Notes under the pieces: generated by a model
Seen by the model: the letters and a program-made list of their open reading frames with translations, nothing else
What the model was told of the DNA's origin: nothing
Database searches by the model: none
Translations under genes and position numbers: made by a program
In this document: piece after piece, positions 18,863 through 31,278 of the stretch
Layout of the letters: the number at the start of each line of letters is the position of its first letter
Numbering within the stretch: position 1 is the stretch's first letter
DNA from: Brasilonema sennae CENA114
Lineage (GTDB): Bacteria; Cyanobacteriota; Cyanobacteriia; Cyanobacteriales; Nostocaceae
Length of the DNA: 64,000 nt
NCBI RefSeq assembly: GCF_006968745.1
Contig: NZ_CP030118.1
Location: 1,624,654-1,688,653 of the forward strand
Reading direction: 5' to 3'

Positions 18863-19168
18863 GTGGCGAATACAAAGTCTGCTCTCAAGCGCGCCCAAAT
18901 CGCAGAACGTAACCGACTGCGTAACAAAGCATATAAATCGGCAGTGAAAACCCTGATGAAAAAATACTTCGCTGCTGTAGATGCCTATGGGACAAATCAA
19001 AGCCCGGAATCAAAACAAGAAGCCATGACCCGAATGTCGGAAGCTTACAGCAAAATCGATAGAGCGGTGAAAAAAGGTGTACTTCATCCTAACAATGGAG
19101 CCAGGAAAAAGTCACAATTGGCTCAGAGGCTAAAAGTGCACACACAAGCAGCAGCAAGCGCACAGTAG
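18863..19168 (+). CDS. rpsT: 30S ribosomal protein S20
   Basis: The protein has 101 residues and a GTG start ([35 protein letters not shown]). It is a small basic helical protein that binds the 5' domain of 16S rRNA early in 30S assembly. The length is close to other cyanobacterial S20 proteins. It starts the conserved cyanobacterial order rpsT-tatD-rpoB-rpoC1-rpoC2. In many bacteria a non-ATG start is used for S20 autoregulation. Here the GTG is clear because MANTKSA is the universal N-terminus. Confidence 0.97.
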   Translation: MANTKSALKRAQIAERNRLRNKAYKSAVKTLMKKYFAAVDAYGTNQSPESKQEAMTRMSEAYSKIDRAVKKGVLHPNNGARKKSQLAQRLKVHTQAAASAQ

Positions 19169-19411
19169 TCAATAATCTGTAGTCTTGAGTCCCGAGTTTT
19201 GGAATGCGAAAAGAAAGCACCTATACCCTATGGCTAAGCCATAGAGCGCTAGTTCCTTTCTGCTGGGGAACCTGTTCGCAGGACAAGCGAGCGCGCAGCG
19301 CTTATACATAATGAATGAAAAGCTTATGATGCAAGCTTTTTGAAATTAGAATGAGTGCAAAGTGGTAGGAGTCGGTATCAAGGACTAAAGGCAAAAGACG
19401 AAGGATAAGCA

Positions 19412-20197
19412 ATGCAGCTGATAGACACTCACGTTCACATAAACTTTGACGTTTTCCAGCCGGATTTAGAAGCAGTGCGATCGCGATGGCAACAAGCAGG
19501 CGTCGTACATCTGGTACACTCCTGTGTAGAACCCTCTGAGTTTCAAGGCATTCAAGATCTGGCTCACCGTTTTCCAGAAATGAGCTTTGCTGTAGGGTTA
19601 CATCCTTTAGATGCAGCAAAATGGAAGGAACAAACAGCAGATGAAATCATAAGTTTTGCTAATTCTGACTCTAAAGTCGTAGCAATTGGGGAAACGGGGC
19701 TGGATTTCTATAAAGCAGATAACGAAGAGCAACAGCAGAAGGTTTTTGAGACACAGTTAGCGATCGCCGCCCAACTCAATAAACCCGTCATTATCCACTG
19801 TCGTGATGCAGCGGCACAGGTAAGGCAAATACTGCAAAAATGGATAAACCTCAAAGGAAAAAGTGTGCGGGGTGTCATGCACTGCTGGGGTGGAAGCCCA
19901 GAAGAAACCCAATGGTTTGTTGACTTGGACTTCTACATCAGCTTTAGCGGAACAGTGACATTTAAAAACGCCAAACAAATTCAACAATCAGCAGCTATGG
20001 TTAGGAGCGATCGCCTGTTGATAGAAACAGATTGTCCTTTTCTCTCACCCGTCCCAAAACGAGGTGAACGGCGCAATGAACCAGCGTACGTCCGCTATGT
20101 TGCAGAACAAGTCGCAGCAGTGCGGGGAGAAACTGTTGATGCGATCGCAACTCTGACTACCCGAAATGCCTGTGAATTGTTTGGCTTAACAATATAG
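19412..20197 (+). CDS. tatD: TatD family metal-dependent DNase
   Basis: This 261-residue amidohydrolase-fold protein has the metal-binding HxH near the N-terminus (IDTHVHINF), [27 protein letters not shown] and [10 protein letters not shown]. These are the complete TatD set of His, Glu and Asp ligands. TatD enzymes are divalent-metal 3'-5' exonucleases linked to DNA repair and to degradation of nucleic acid. The context after rpsT and before rpoB is conserved in cyanobacteria. An AAGGA site precedes the ATG. The gene starts 243 bases after rpsT, across a spacer with small inverted repeats. Confidence 0.93.
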   Translation: MQLIDTHVHINFDVFQPDLEAVRSRWQQAGVVHLVHSCVEPSEFQGIQDLAHRFPEMSFAVGLHPLDAAKWKEQTADEIISFANSDSKVVAIGETGLDFYKADNEEQQQKVFETQLAIAAQLNKPVIIHCRDAAAQVRQILQKWINLKGKSVRGVMHCWGGSPEETQWFVDLDFYISFSGTVTFKNAKQIQQSAAMVRSDRLLIETDCPFLSPVPKRGERRNEPAYVRYVAEQVAAVRGETVDAIATLTTRNACELFGLTI

Positions 20198-20894
20198 AAC
20201 ATCTCCCATAGTGCAGAAAGTTAGAAAATGGAAAACTCAAACTTTAGGAGGACTAAAATATGGTATTATGATTTCCTCCAAAATAGACTTGCATAAGCCA
20301 TAATGGTTAAGGAAGCAACTATTGAATCTGACACTTAAGTCAAGCTAAGCTTATTAACCATCCTTTTAATCTCTACAACTGGATGCTCAAATTCCATGAC
20401 GACTATAACTTTCAATTATTGGTCATCTAGACCTGCTCTCTAAACAGTAGTTTCATATTTTTCCTATAGAAAATTGTTAAACAAATTACCGTGTGGCCAC
20501 CACCCGCCAAGGCAAGCTATCCATAGACAAAGTAGGCTCAGGGGAATATTGTCCTCTGAGCATAAGGATATTATCCCTCTGGGTTGAAACCCAGGTAGTT
20601 ACGTACAAGCTAAAACAATGTGACGCTGCTTAGGTAGAATGCGCTTTCTGGAGGGGGGAAGTGAAGAAAACAAGACAAAGTAACAAAAAGTTATACCATT
20701 TGAATTCAGTAAAAAAGTTGATAGCTAATGGAAATTGGCAACTAATGGCTGCAAAATGGGTAATTATCCCCTTGCCAAAATTCCTATTCGCGGCTTTAAT
20801 TGCTCCGTTTGCCCACACCTGCTCGTGAGTAGGCGGTGTCAGGAGAAGTTACCACACACCATTAAAAAAAACTTAGGTTGACAAAGGTAGAGGC
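20198..20894 (+). other. rpoB upstream region
   Basis: These 697 bases hold no gene. The middle contains consecutive hairpins (20536-20561 and 20579-20594), about 300 bases ahead of the rpoB start, on the coding strand of the polymerase operon. The promoter for rpoBC is expected here, but no -35/-10 pair can be picked with confidence. Confidence 0.5.
20536..20594 (+). promoter_or_regulatory. tandem hairpins in the rpoB leader
   Basis: The first stem is GCTCAGGGGA / TCCTCTGAGC (ten pairs, one G-U) and the second CTGGGT-TGAA-ACCCAG with a tetraloop. A short GGATA/TATCC pairing lies between them. There is no T-run. They could be a structured leader, a processing site or the 3' end of the tatD transcript. 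Confidence 0.4.
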
Positions 20895-23800
20895 ATGACA
20901 AACGAAACAATTATGGAACCCGCCTTTTTGTTGCCCGACTTAATAGAAATTCAGCGTTCCAGCTTCCGCTGGTTTCTAGAAGAAGGGCTAATAGAAGAAC
21001 TCAACTCCTTTAGTCCGATCACAGACTACACTGGCAAACTGGAACTGCATTTTTTGGGTCAAAACTACAGACTAAAACAGCCAAAATACAGTGTAGACGA
21101 GGCAAAACGGCGGGATAGTACCTACGCGGTACAAATGTATGTCCCGACTCGTTTGATCAATAAAGAAACCGGAGAAATAAAAGAACAAGAAGTTTTTATT
21201 GGGGATCTGCCTCTGATGACTGACCGAGGCACGTTTATCATTAACGGTGCTGAGCGGGTGATTGTCAACCAGATAGTGCGATCGCCAGGAGTGTACTACA
21301 AATCAGAAATTGACAAAAACGGGCGGCGTACCTATTCAGCTAGTTTAATCCCAAACCGAGGAGCTTGGCTGAAATTTGAAACAGACCGTAACGACTTAGT
21401 CTGGGTACGTATTGACAAAACTCGCAAACTGTCAGCGCAAGTGCTTCTGAAGGCACTTGGGTTGTCAGATAACGAAATCTTCGACGCCTTACGCCACCCA
21501 GAATACTTCCAAAAAACCATTGAGAAAGAAGGGCAATTCTCTGAAGAAGAAGCCCTGATGGAGTTGTATCGTAAACTGCGTCCCGGTGAACCGCCCACAG
21601 TGTTAGGAGGACAACAACTTCTCGACTCGCGCTTCTTTGATCCCAAACGCTACGACCTTGGCCGCGTTGGACGTTACAAGCTGAACAAGAAACTGCGCTT
21701 GCAAGTGCCAGAACCGATGCGGGTCTTAACTCCCCAAGATATCTTGGCAGCAGTGGATTACCTGATCAACCTTGAGTTTGATATTGGTAACACTGACGAT
21801 ATTGACCACTTGGGTAACCGCCGAGTCAGAAGCGTGGGCGAATTGCTGCAAAACCAGGTAAGAGTCGGTTTAAACCGCTTAGAACGTATCATTCGCGAAA
21901 GAATGACCGTATCTGATGCTGAAGTACTGACTCCAGCTTCCTTAGTGAACCCGAAACCCTTGGTTGCAGCCATTAAAGAATTCTTTGGGTCTAGCCAATT
22001 GTCGCAGTTCATGGATCAGACAAATCCTCTGGCAGAACTGACCCACAAACGCCGTTTATCCGCACTAGGCCCTGGAGGTCTAACCCGCGAACGTGCAGGT
22101 TTTGCGGTACGGGATATTCACCCATCCCACTACGGACGCATTTGCCCAGTGGAAACTCCAGAAGGTCCCAACGCAGGTCTGATTGGTTCCTTGGCAACTC
22201 ATGCTCGCGTTAACCAGTATGGTTTTCTAGAAACACCCTATCGAGCAGTAGAAAATGGACGGGTGCGGTTTGATTTACCACCTGTTTACATGACTGCAGA
22301 TGAAGAAGACGACCTGCGCGTTGCTGCAGGCGACTTGCCAGTGGATGAAAATGCTGACATCATCGGACCGCAAGTCACAGTACGTTATCGTCAGGAATTC
22401 TCCTCAACCACGCCAGAGCAAGTGGACTACGTAGCAATATCGCCTGTGCAAATCGTGTCTGTTGCTACTAGCATGATTCCATTTTTGGAGCATGACGACG
22501 CTAACCGCGCCCTGATGGGATCGAATATGCAACGGCAAGCAGTCCCCCTACTTAAACCAGAGCGTCCTTTAGTAGGAACAGGCTTAGAAGCTCAAGCAGC
22601 AAGAGACTCTGGTATGGTGATTGTATCGCGTACCGACGGAGAAGTAGTCTATGTAGACGCAACAGAAATTCGTGTGCGTCCACGGGTTGCCTCAACTGAT
22701 GGAAAGCCAACTGCCGCGCTGAGTCAGCAGGGCACTGGCTCATCCGCACGCGAGCATTCTTCCAAATCTAATACCTCAGACCTTAGATACCACATTTCCA
22801 AATATCATCGCTCCAACCAAGATACCTGTCTCAACCAAAAACCGTTAGTTTACATGGGTGAACGCGTTGTAGCAGGTCAAGTTTTGGCGGATGGTTCTTC
22901 TACCGAAGGAGGCGAACTGGCGCTAGGACAAAATATTGTCGTCGCCTATATGCCTTGGGAAGGGTATAACTACGAAGACGCGATTTTGATTTCGGAACGT
23001 CTGGTGCAGGATGATATCTACACCTCAATTCACATTGAAAAATATGAAATTGAGGCAAGACAAACCAAGTTGGGACCAGAAGAAATAACTAGAGAAATTC
23101 CCAACGTAGGTGAAGATGCTTTGCGTCAATTGGATGAACAGGGGATCATTCGCATTGGGGCATGGGTAGAATCCGGGGACATTCTGGTAGGAAAAGTGAC
23201 ACCAAAAGGTGAATCTGACCAGCCACCAGAAGAAAAACTGTTGCGGGCAATTTTCGGTGAAAAAGCACGGGATGTCAGAGACAATTCCCTGCGAGTCCCC
23301 AACGGTGAAAAAGGACGCGTTGTAGACGTACGCTTGTTTACACGCGAACAAGGCGATGAACTGCCACCAGGGGCAAACATGGTCGTTCGGGTTTATGTGG
23401 CGCAGAAGCGTAAAATCCAAGTCGGCGACAAAATGGCAGGACGTCACGGTAACAAAGGAATTATTTCCAAAATCTTGCCCCTCGAAGACATGCCGTACTT
23501 GCCAGATGGCTCACCAGTAGACATTGTCCTTAATCCTTTGGGCGTACCAAGCCGGATGAACGTTGGACAAGTGTTTGAATGTCTGTTGGGTTGGGCTGGT
23601 CAAAACCTGGGAGTGCGGTTTAAACTCACCCCCTTTGACGAAATGTATGGCGAAGAATCATCTCGAACCATAGTACATGGCAAATTGCAAGAAGCACGGG
23701 ACGAAACAGGCAGAAACTGGGTCTTTAACCCAGATGACCCTGGAAAAATCTTGGTATATGACGGTCGTACCGGCGAACCCTTCGACAGAGCAGTGACTGT

Positions 23801-24275
23801 AGGTGTCGCTTATATGTTGAAGCTGGTTCACTTGGTGGACGACAAGATCCACGCCCGTTCAACAGGTCCATACTCGCTCGTGACCCAGCAACCCTTGGGT
23901 GGTAAAGCACAACAAGGTGGTCAGCGGTTCGGTGAAATGGAAGTGTGGGCACTGGAAGCCTTCGGTGCTGCTTACACCTTGCAGGAGTTGCTCACCGTCA
24001 AATCAGACGATATGCAAGGACGAAATGAAGCCCTCAATGCGATCGTCAAAGGGAAGTCAATTCCTCGACCTGGAACACCAGAATCCTTTAAAGTGTTGAT
24101 GCGAGAACTGCAATCACTAGGCTTGGATATTGCCGTACACAAGGTAGAGACGCAGACAGACGGTAGTTCTTTGGATGTCGAAGTCGATTTGATGACGGAC
24201 CAAGGAAATCGCCGTACACCTCCACGTCCAACCTATGAATCCTTGTCGCGCGAGTCGATGGAAGATGAGGAATAA
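20895..24275 (+). CDS. rpoB: DNA-directed RNA polymerase subunit beta
   Basis: This 1126-residue catalytic core subunit carries every expected landmark: [19 protein letters not shown] at the start, [17 protein letters not shown], the rifampicin pocket ([27 protein letters not shown]) and [13 protein letters not shown]. It ends with [27 protein letters not shown] before an acidic tail. An extra hydrophilic stretch near residues 602-632 ([10 protein letters not shown]...SSKSNTSD) interrupts the lineage-typical region before [14 protein letters not shown]. The ATG follows an AGAGG site closely. It is first in the rpoB-rpoC1-rpoC2 operon. Confidence 0.99.
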   Translation: MTNETIMEPAFLLPDLIEIQRSSFRWFLEEGLIEELNSFSPITDYTGKLELHFLGQNYRLKQPKYSVDEAKRRDSTYAVQMYVPTRLINKETGEIKEQEVFIGDLPLMTDRGTFIINGAERVIVNQIVRSPGVYYKSEIDKNGRRTYSASLIPNRGAWLKFETDRNDLVWVRIDKTRKLSAQVLLKALGLSDNEIFDALRHPEYFQKTIEKEGQFSEEEALMELYRKLRPGEPPTVLGGQQLLDSRFFDPKRYDLGRVGRYKLNKKLRLQVPEPMRVLTPQDILAAVDYLINLEFDIGNTDDIDHLGNRRVRSVGELLQNQVRVGLNRLERIIRERMTVSDAEVLTPASLVNPKPLVAAIKEFFGSSQLSQFMDQTNPLAELTHKRRLSALGPGGLTRERAGFAVRDIHPSHYGRICPVETPEGPNAGLIGSLATHARVNQYGFLETPYRAVENGRVRFDLPPVYMTADEEDDLRVAAGDLPVDENADIIGPQVTVRYRQEFSSTTPEQVDYVAISPVQIVSVATSMIPFLEHDDANRALMGSNMQRQAVPLLKPERPLVGTGLEAQAARDSGMVIVSRTDGEVVYVDATEIRVRPRVASTDGKPTAALSQQGTGSSAREHSSKSNTSDLRYHISKYHRSNQDTCLNQKPLVYMGERVVAGQVLADGSSTEGGELALGQNIVVAYMPWEGYNYEDAILISERLVQDDIYTSIHIEKYEIEARQTKLGPEEITREIPNVGEDALRQLDEQGIIRIGAWVESGDILVGKVTPKGESDQPPEEKLLRAIFGEKARDVRDNSLRVPNGEKGRVVDVRLFTREQGDELPPGANMVVRVYVAQKRKIQVGDKMAGRHGNKGIISKILPLEDMPYLPDGSPVDIVLNPLGVPSRMNVGQVFECLLGWAGQNLGVRFKLTPFDEMYGEESSRTIVHGKLQEARDETGRNWVFNPDDPGKILVYDGRTGEPFDRAVTVGVAYMLKLVHLVDDKIHARSTGPYSLVTQQPLGGKAQQGGQRFGEMEVWALEAFGAAYTLQELLTVKSDDMQGRNEALNAIVKGKSIPRPGTPESFKVLMRELQSLGLDIAVHKVETQTDGSSLDVEVDLMTDQGNRRTPPRPTYESLSRESMEDEE

Positions 24276-24934
24276 ATAGTGAACAGTGAGTCCAGTGCAG
24301 CAGGAGGTGACGACAACCGGCTGCGGTTCTTGTTTCCCGACAGCCAGGCATCTGGTGAGACAGCACTGCCCAGTCCTTGTCTCCCGACAGAGGCGACTGC
24401 GTAAGCGCAAGCGCACGAATCGAGCGAACGCGTAAGCGTGTCCCTTTGGGACTTACAAAGTAGCGTCTGGGCAGGAGATACCCGAAGGGCGAACCCGAAG
24501 GGGTTTCCATCTCTAGGCATCTGGTGAGTCCAGCGCGATCTTGGTAGGGTTTCCCTGGGCAGGCGACGGGCGTTCCCGATAGCTGTAAGGCGTGGCGTTA
24601 GCCATAGGGTAATCACTCCACACTCAGACGAGTACTGTTCATGCGTAGCGTTTTCCTAAACCATATGCCTACGCCACGGCTGCGCCGGTGTTTGTAGCGT
24701 AGGCATAAGCAGATACTCGCACATAAGAACACGCAATGTGTATGCCTACGGCACCCTTAACACATACAGCCTGACTGTGCCGTATGTGCTAAAGGCAAAC
24801 CCAGAGGGTAAATTGTTATTAGTGAACAGTAATAGCTGAGAACTGATAACTAACAACTAAATACTCACACCAACACGGAGTTTATCAGCCGTGTACCTCA
24901 GAAGTAATAACTTAGAACACAGTTTAGACGAAAG
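24276..24934. repeat. repeat-filled spacer between rpoB and rpoC1
   Basis: These 659 bases are packed with dispersed cyanobacterial repeat units. The GCCAGGCATCTGGTGA core appears at 24343-24358 and a partial copy at 24514-24527. A 30-base unit at 24581-24610 has a 29/30 inverted copy at 33151-33180. ATGCCTACGCC/GGCGTAGGCAT-type inverted repeats lie around 24665-24790. Frames inside it (for example on the minus strand at 24088-24616) are repeat artefacts. It is much longer than the short gap expected inside an rpoBC operon. Confidence 0.75.
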
Positions 24935-26812
24935 ATGAGAGTAGCCCAAAATAATCAGTTTGACTACGTAAAAATCGGCTTGGCATCACCAGAACGCATT
25001 CGGATTTGGGGTGAGAGAACTTTGCCGAATGGTCAGGTAGTTGGTGAAGTCACAAAGCCAGAGACAATAAATTACCGTACTTTAAAACCGGAGATGGATG
25101 GCTTGTTCTGCGAGCGCATCTTTGGTCCAGCTAAAGATTGGGAATGCCATTGTGGCAAATACAAGAGAGTGCGTCATAGAGGTATTGTGTGCGAACGCTG
25201 TGGCGTGGAAGTGACTGAATCACGAGTGCGCCGCCACCGCATGGGTTACATTAAACTCGCCGCACCAGTCGCTCACGTTTGGTATCTCAAAGGCATTCCC
25301 AGCTATATCTCTATCCTGCTAGATATGCCTTTGCGGGATGTAGAGCAAATTGTTTATTTCAATTCCTATGTTGTTCTCAGTCCTGGCAATGCTGAAACCT
25401 TAACTTACAAACAGTTACTGAGTGAAGACCAGTGGCTGGAAATCGAAGACCAAATTTACTCAGAAGATTCGACGCTTGCTGGGGTAGAGGTCGGTATTGG
25501 TGCAGAAGCGTTGTTGCGGTTGCTCGCCGATATTAACTTAGAAGAATCAGCTGAATCCTTGCGGGAAGAAATTACGACCGCCAAAGGTCAAAAGCGGGCG
25601 AAGCTGATTAAGCGGCTACGGGTGATTGACAACTTCATCGCCACCGGATCTAAGCCTGAGTGGATGGTTATGGCTGTGATTCCCGTTATTCCCCCAGATT
25701 TGCGCCCAATGGTGCAGTTGGACGGTGGACGATTTGCGACGAGCGATTTGAATGATTTATATCGCCGAGTGATTAACCGCAACAACCGTTTGGCACGCCT
25801 GCAAGAAATTTTGGCTCCAGAGATTATTGTTCGCAACGAAAAGCGGATGCTGCAAGAAGCAGTGGACGCTTTGATTGACAATGGTCGTCGGGGACGCACG
25901 GTCGTAGGCGCAAACAACCGACCACTCAAGTCCTTGTCCGACATCATCGAAGGTAAGCAAGGACGTTTCCGGCAAAACTTACTCGGTAAACGGGTTGACT
26001 ACTCAGGACGTTCCGTGATAGTCGTCGGACCAAAGCTTAACATCCACCAGTGCGGTTTGCCACGAGAAATGGCAATTGAGCTATTTCAACCGTTTGTCAT
26101 CAATCGGCTGATTCGTAGCGGAATGGTGAATAACATCAAAGCTGCGAAAAAGTTGATATCTCGTTCTGACCCGAGTGTTTGGGATGTTCTAGAAGAAGTG
26201 ATAGAAGGACACCCTGTTCTGCTCAACCGTGCGCCGACGCTGCACCGTTTGGGTATTCAAGCTTTCGAGCCAATTTTAGTAGAAGGTCGAGCAATTCAGC
26301 TCCACCCACTTGTTTGTCCAGCATTTAACGCTGACTTTGATGGTGACCAAATGGCGGTACACGTACCGTTATCTTTGGAATCTCAAGCGGAAGCACGGTT
26401 ATTGATGCTGGCGTCTAACAACATTTTGTCACCAGCAACTGGTAGACCAATTATTACACCTAGCCAAGACATGGTCTTAGGGGCATATTACTTAACCGCA
26501 GAAAATCCTAATGCAACAAAAGGCGCAGGACGGTACTTTACTTGTCTTGATGATGTTGTCATGGCTTACGAACAGCAACAAATTGACCTCCATGCCTACA
26601 TCTATGTGCGATATGACGGCGAAGTCGAGACAGGTGAGCCAGATATAGAACCGGTTGAAGTTAAACCCAATGACGATGGTAGCCGGACTTTGCTGTATAA
26701 GTTCCGTCGAGTCAGAGAAGATGCTGAGGGAAACATGATGTCTCAGTATATACGTACAACACCAGGTCGCGTTATTTATAATAAAGCAATTCAAGAAGCG
26801 ATCGCCAGTTAA
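24935..26812 (+). CDS. rpoC1: DNA-directed RNA polymerase subunit gamma
   Basis: These 625 residues correspond to the N-terminal part of bacterial beta-prime, encoded separately in cyanobacteria and plastids. The zinc ribbon is [19 protein letters not shown] near residues 70-90, and the catalytic magnesium loop is [14 protein letters not shown] near 465-480. [23 protein letters not shown] is the normal start. It forms the active-centre cleft together with RpoB and RpoC2. It lies between two repeat-bearing spacers of 659 and 229 bases. Confidence 0.99.
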   Translation: MRVAQNNQFDYVKIGLASPERIRIWGERTLPNGQVVGEVTKPETINYRTLKPEMDGLFCERIFGPAKDWECHCGKYKRVRHRGIVCERCGVEVTESRVRRHRMGYIKLAAPVAHVWYLKGIPSYISILLDMPLRDVEQIVYFNSYVVLSPGNAETLTYKQLLSEDQWLEIEDQIYSEDSTLAGVEVGIGAEALLRLLADINLEESAESLREEITTAKGQKRAKLIKRLRVIDNFIATGSKPEWMVMAVIPVIPPDLRPMVQLDGGRFATSDLNDLYRRVINRNNRLARLQEILAPEIIVRNEKRMLQEAVDALIDNGRRGRTVVGANNRPLKSLSDIIEGKQGRFRQNLLGKRVDYSGRSVIVVGPKLNIHQCGLPREMAIELFQPFVINRLIRSGMVNNIKAAKKLISRSDPSVWDVLEEVIEGHPVLLNRAPTLHRLGIQAFEPILVEGRAIQLHPLVCPAFNADFDGDQMAVHVPLSLESQAEARLLMLASNNILSPATGRPIITPSQDMVLGAYYLTAENPNATKGAGRYFTCLDDVVMAYEQQQIDLHAYIYVRYDGEVETGEPDIEPVEVKPNDDGSRTLLYKFRRVREDAEGNMMSQYIRTTPGRVIYNKAIQEAIAS

Positions 26813-27041
26813 CCGTCACGCAGAGTCAAAAGTGAGCCAGTGCGGGAGCGAAGCAGCACTGCCCAAAGTGTCGGTCAGGCTACAGCAACTGGCAAACCCC
26901 TAAGGGTCAAAAAGTTAAGAGTTCAAAGTTTTTTTGACCAATGACGTGTTGATCCTTGACTCTACCAGAGGCAGTTGCTAGGGGGAAACCCCCATACTGT
27001 CTCGCCTTGATCAATGACTAATGACTAAGGACTAATGACTC
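26813..27041 (+). repeat. rpoC1-rpoC2 spacer with heptamer repeats
   Basis: A dispersed repeat fragment (about 26830-26900) is followed by a run of TGACTAA heptamers with small changes at 27015-27053. The array overlaps the rpoC2 start codon. No ribosome binding site is visible in the array. Confidence 0.7.
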
Positions 27042-30000
27042 ATGACTAATGACAAAATGGTTTTTCGGAATCGCATCGTTGACAAAGGTCAACTGAAGAA
27101 CCTTATCTCCTGGTCGTTCATCCATTATGGTACGGCCCGGACAGCAATGATGGCAGACAAATTAAAAGATTTGGGATTCCGCTACGCGACCAAAGCAGGT
27201 GTTTCCATCAGTGTTGATGATTTGATGGTTCCTCCTTCCAAGCGATCGCTTCTAGAAGCCGCCGAAGCTGAAATTCGTGCAACAGAAGAACGCTACCAAC
27301 GTGGAGAAATTACCGAAGTAGAGCGATTCCAAAAAGTGATTGACACTTGGAACGGTACTTCTGAAGCCCTCAAAGACGAAGTGGTCAACTACTTCAAGAA
27401 AAATAACCCCCTTAACTCCGTGTACATGATGGCATTCTCTGGAGCAAGGGGTAACATTTCTCAGGTGCGCCAATTGGTCGGAATGCGAGGACTAATGGCG
27501 GATCCCCAAGGAGAAATTATTGACCAGCCGATCAAAACAAACTTCCGCGAAGGACTGACCGTAACAGAATACATTATTTCGTCTTACGGTGCGAGAAAAG
27601 GTCTAGTAGACACAGCCTTGCGGACTGCTGACTCTGGTTATCTTACCCGCCGTTTGGTGGACGTATCGCAGGATGTGATTATTCGAGAATTTGACTGCGG
27701 TACCACCAGGGGAATTCCTTTGCGAGCTATGACAGAAGGTGAGAAAGTCTTGATTAACCTTGGCACAAGGTTAATGGGACGAGTCATTGGAGAGGATGTC
27801 GTGCATCCAAAAACAAAAGAAGTTATTGCAGCACGTAATAGCCCCGTTTCCGATGAACTGGCACGCAAAATTGATAAGGCCGGAGTCAAAGAAGTCGTCG
27901 TGCGTTCTCCTTTGACTTGTGAAGCAGCGCGATCCGTCTGCCAACATTGCTATGGCTGGAGTTTGGCACACGCTAAGATGGTGGATCTTGGCGAAGCTGT
28001 AGGTATTATTGCGGCACAAAGTATTGGTGAACCTGGTACCCAGCTGACAATGCGTACCTTCCACACAGGTGGTGTCTTCTCTGGTGAAGTAGCAAAACAA
28101 GTCCGTGCAGAATCCGCTGGTACCGTTCGCTTGCCACGTAAATTGCGGACAAGGGCTTACCGCACCCGCCACGGGGAAGACGCCCTGTATGTAGAAGCCA
28201 ATGGCAACATTACTTTAGAAGTAGTAACAGACAACGCTGGCTCCCCCACGCCTCAAGACATTGCTGTGACCCAAGGTTCAACACTCTACGTTGTTGATGG
28301 GCAAAAGATTAAAACAGGTCAGCTAGTGGCTGAGGTTGCGATCGGTGGACGTACAACTCGTATCAATACAGAAAAAGCAGTCAAAGATGTCGCCTCTGAC
28401 ATGGCAGGGGAAGTCAAATTTGCCGATGTTGTGCCAGAACAAAAAACTGACCGTCAGGGAAACACCACAACAACAGCAGCACGGGGGGGATTGATTTGGA
28501 TTCTCTCAGGGGAAGTTTATAACTTACCCCCAGGAGCAGAGTTGGTGGTCAACAATGGTGACACCATAGAATCCAACGGTGTTCTAGCAGAAACCAAGTT
28601 AACAACGTTACATGGCGGTGTGGTCCGCTTACCTGAAGCAACCCCAGGTAAAGGAACACGGGAAATTGAAATTATCACTGCTTCTGTGGTTTTAGACCAA
28701 GCAACAGTAACAGCGCAAACCGCTCAAGGTCGCAACAACTACTTAGTCACCACTGGAAACAACCAAGTCTTTAACCTGAGAGCAACCCCAGGCACAAAAG
28801 TTCAAAATGGTCAAGTGGTAGCTGAGTTGATTGATGACCGCTATCGCACAACCACTGGTGGATTGCTGAAATACGCTGGTGTGGATGTCCAGAAAAAAGG
28901 TAAGGCAAAGCTGGGTTACGAGGTAGTGCAGGGAGGTACCCTCCTCTGGATTCCTGAAGAAACCCACGAAGTGAATAAAGATATTTCGCTGCTAATGGTA
29001 GAAGACGGTCAGTTTGTTGAAGCTGGCACCGAAGTCGTGAAAGATATCTTCTGCCAAAACAGTGGTGTGATCGAAGTCACTCAGAAAAACGACATTCTCC
29101 GGGAAGTGGTTGTTAAGCCAGGAGAACTGTTGATGGTGGACGACCCAGAAGCAGTGATGGGCAAAGATGGCACCTTTATTCAGCCCGGTGAAGAATTATT
29201 AGGGCAAGTCGCGACAGAGTTGCGCTACATCGAATATGTGGAATCACCAGAAGGTCCAGGACTGTTAAGTCGTCCAGTTGTTGAGTTTGCAGTACCCAAC
29301 AATCCTGATGTGCCATCAACCACATCAGTCAGTCAACAAACAAGTCGTTCAATTCAATTGCGGGCAGTACAGCGTCTGCCATACAAAGATTCTGAGCGTG
29401 TCAAGACCGTCGAAGGTGTTGAACTGCTGCGAACCCAACTGGTGTTGGAAATTGAGCAGGAAGGCGAACAAGACCACAATGCTTCCCCCTTGGCAGCAGA
29501 TATTGAATTAGTAGCGGATGTTGAGGATCCAGAAATTCAGCGCTTGCAACTAGTCATTTTGGAATCTTTGGTGCTTCGTCGGGATATAGCTGCTGACGTA
29601 ACCCAAGGCAGTACTCAGACAAGCCTGGAAGTAGAGGATGGACAAACAATAGTCCCAAGTTCTGTCGTCGCACGTACCCAAATATTGTGTAAAGAAGGGG
29701 GTATTGTGCGGGGGGTGCAAAAGGGAACAGAGGCGGTTCGCCGCTGTTTAGTGTTGCGCCACACTGACATGACTACGACTAATTTGAGCTCCCCACCCAA
29801 AGTCAAAGTCGGTGAGTTGGTAGTAGAAGGTGTAGAAATTGCTCCTGGAGTCTTTGCCGAGCAATCTGGGCAAGTCCTGGCACTACAGAAAGGAGAAAGA
29901 AAAGCCCAGAAGGCACAAGGAGAAATACCCCCTACTGAGGAATCAGCACTCACTACTGTGAACTACTCCGTTACACTCCGTGTTGGTCGTCCGTACCGAG

Positions 30001-31127
30001 TCAGTGGAGGCGCTGTGTTGCAGGTAGACGATGGCGACCTAGTACAACGTGGTGATAACTTAGTGTTGTTGGTGTTTGAACGCGCCAAGACTGGGGACAT
30101 CATTCAAGGTTTGCCCAGAATTGAGGAACTCCTTGAAGCCCGTAAGCCAAAAGAGGCGTGTATACTAGCACGTCGTACTGGAGAACTCAAGGTCGTTTAC
30201 GGCGATGGCGATGAAGCGATCGCGCTGAAAGTTGTTGAATCCAATGGTGTGGTCACCGATTATCCTCTAGGACCCGGACAAAACTTGATCATGCCAGATG
30301 GATCACCAATCACAGCCGGACAAGCATTAACTGATGGTCCTTCTAATCCCCATGAAATTTTGGACATCTTCTTCAGCCTGGGTTCTGAAGACGGAATTTA
30401 TGCCTGCGCCAGCCATGCCTTGCAAAAGGTGCAAACGTTCTTGGTGAACGAAGTGCAATCAGTGTATCAGTCCCAAGGTATTGATATTGCGGACAAGCAC
30501 ATTGAAGTTATTGTCCGCCAGATGACCTCGAAAGTACGGATAGATGATGGTGGTGACACCAGCATGCTGCCTGGAGAATTGGTAGAGTTGCGCCAAGTCG
30601 AGCAAGTCAATGAAGCGATGGCAATCACTGGTGGTGCACGAGCGCAGTATACCCCAGTATTATTAGGTATTACCAAAGCATCGTTGAATACCGATAGCTT
30701 TATTTCCGCAGCATCCTTCCAAGAAACAACGCGTGTCTTGACTGAGGCGGCAATTGAAGGTAAGTCTGATTGGTTGCGCGGCTTAAAGGAAAACGTGATT
30801 ATCGGACGACTGATTCCTGCAGGTACTGGGTTTAACGCTTATGAAGAACCTGGTGCGATCGAGGACTATGCTGCTGATATGACTACCACTGTCTTGGATG
30901 AAGTTGACGATCCACTCGATATGGTCTTGGATGACCGCACAGCCCGAAGCTATCAATTAGATTCTCCCACTGTTAACGGGGATGGTTTTGGTCTCAGACG
31001 CAGTCCAGAAAAATCCATATTGGATGAGGATGATTTGATGCTTCCTTCTGATAGCGAAACTGACCTTGATGACTTCGCAGAAGAAGACTACGATGAAGAC
31101 GACGATTACGATGATGACGACGAGTAG
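27042..31127 (+). CDS. rpoC2: DNA-directed RNA polymerase subunit beta-prime (cyanobacterial C2)
   Basis: These 1361 residues are the C-terminal part of beta-prime. Zinc-binding cysteines occur in [11 protein letters not shown] near residues 290-305 with an upstream Cys in FDCGTTRG, followed by the bridge/trigger region ([27 protein letters not shown]). A very large insertion in the trigger loop (roughly 345-980, barrel-like repeats, the cyanobacterial SI3) comes next, then [17 protein letters not shown] and [30 protein letters not shown]. The C-terminus is strongly acidic ([11 protein letters not shown]). MTND is encoded by a repeat unit. The second ATG at 27057 ([11 protein letters not shown]) is an alternative start. 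A terminator follows at 31279. Confidence 0.99.
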   Translation: MTNDKMVFRNRIVDKGQLKNLISWSFIHYGTARTAMMADKLKDLGFRYATKAGVSISVDDLMVPPSKRSLLEAAEAEIRATEERYQRGEITEVERFQKVIDTWNGTSEALKDEVVNYFKKNNPLNSVYMMAFSGARGNISQVRQLVGMRGLMADPQGEIIDQPIKTNFREGLTVTEYIISSYGARKGLVDTALRTADSGYLTRRLVDVSQDVIIREFDCGTTRGIPLRAMTEGEKVLINLGTRLMGRVIGEDVVHPKTKEVIAARNSPVSDELARKIDKAGVKEVVVRSPLTCEAARSVCQHCYGWSLAHAKMVDLGEAVGIIAAQSIGEPGTQLTMRTFHTGGVFSGEVAKQVRAESAGTVRLPRKLRTRAYRTRHGEDALYVEANGNITLEVVTDNAGSPTPQDIAVTQGSTLYVVDGQKIKTGQLVAEVAIGGRTTRINTEKAVKDVASDMAGEVKFADVVPEQKTDRQGNTTTTAARGGLIWILSGEVYNLPPGAELVVNNGDTIESNGVLAETKLTTLHGGVVRLPEATPGKGTREIEIITASVVLDQATVTAQTAQGRNNYLVTTGNNQVFNLRATPGTKVQNGQVVAELIDDRYRTTTGGLLKYAGVDVQKKGKAKLGYEVVQGGTLLWIPEETHEVNKDISLLMVEDGQFVEAGTEVVKDIFCQNSGVIEVTQKNDILREVVVKPGELLMVDDPEAVMGKDGTFIQPGEELLGQVATELRYIEYVESPEGPGLLSRPVVEFAVPNNPDVPSTTSVSQQTSRSIQLRAVQRLPYKDSERVKTVEGVELLRTQLVLEIEQEGEQDHNASPLAADIELVADVEDPEIQRLQLVILESLVLRRDIAADVTQGSTQTSLEVEDGQTIVPSSVVARTQILCKEGGIVRGVQKGTEAVRRCLVLRHTDMTTTNLSSPPKVKVGELVVEGVEIAPGVFAEQSGQVLALQKGERKAQKAQGEIPPTEESALTTVNYSVTLRVGRPYRVSGGAVLQVDDGDLVQRGDNLVLLVFERAKTGDIIQGLPRIEELLEARKPKEACILARRTGELKVVYGDGDEAIALKVVESNGVVTDYPLGPGQNLIMPDGSPITAGQALTDGPSNPHEILDIFFSLGSEDGIYACASHALQKVQTFLVNEVQSVYQSQGIDIADKHIEVIVRQMTSKVRIDDGGDTSMLPGELVELRQVEQVNEAMAITGGARAQYTPVLLGITKASLNTDSFISAASFQETTRVLTEAAIEGKSDWLRGLKENVIIGRLIPAGTGFNAYEEPGAIEDYAADMTTTVLDEVDDPLDMVLDDRTARSYQLDSPTVNGDGFGLRRSPEKSILDEDDLMLPSDSETDLDDFAEEDYDEDDDYDDDDE

Positions 31128-31278
31128 TATTTCGTCTGCTTAATAACTTGGTGAGTACACATCACAGTAACTGGGGTATAGAATTCGTCAATTTGTTGTA
31201 GGTTGGGTTGCACTCCGGGCAACCCAAGATCAACCTCCAGCATTTGGAACCCCTATGAATGAAAAGCTGTACTAACTT

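Noticed and set aside
21332..21646. Antisense frames inside rpoB (also 22552-22749 and 23025-23447)
   Set aside because: They are shadows of a highly conserved gene and lack independent signals.
24088..24616. Overlapping minus-strand frames after rpoB
   Set aside because: They run through the rpoB 3' end and the repeat block, so they are repeat artefacts.
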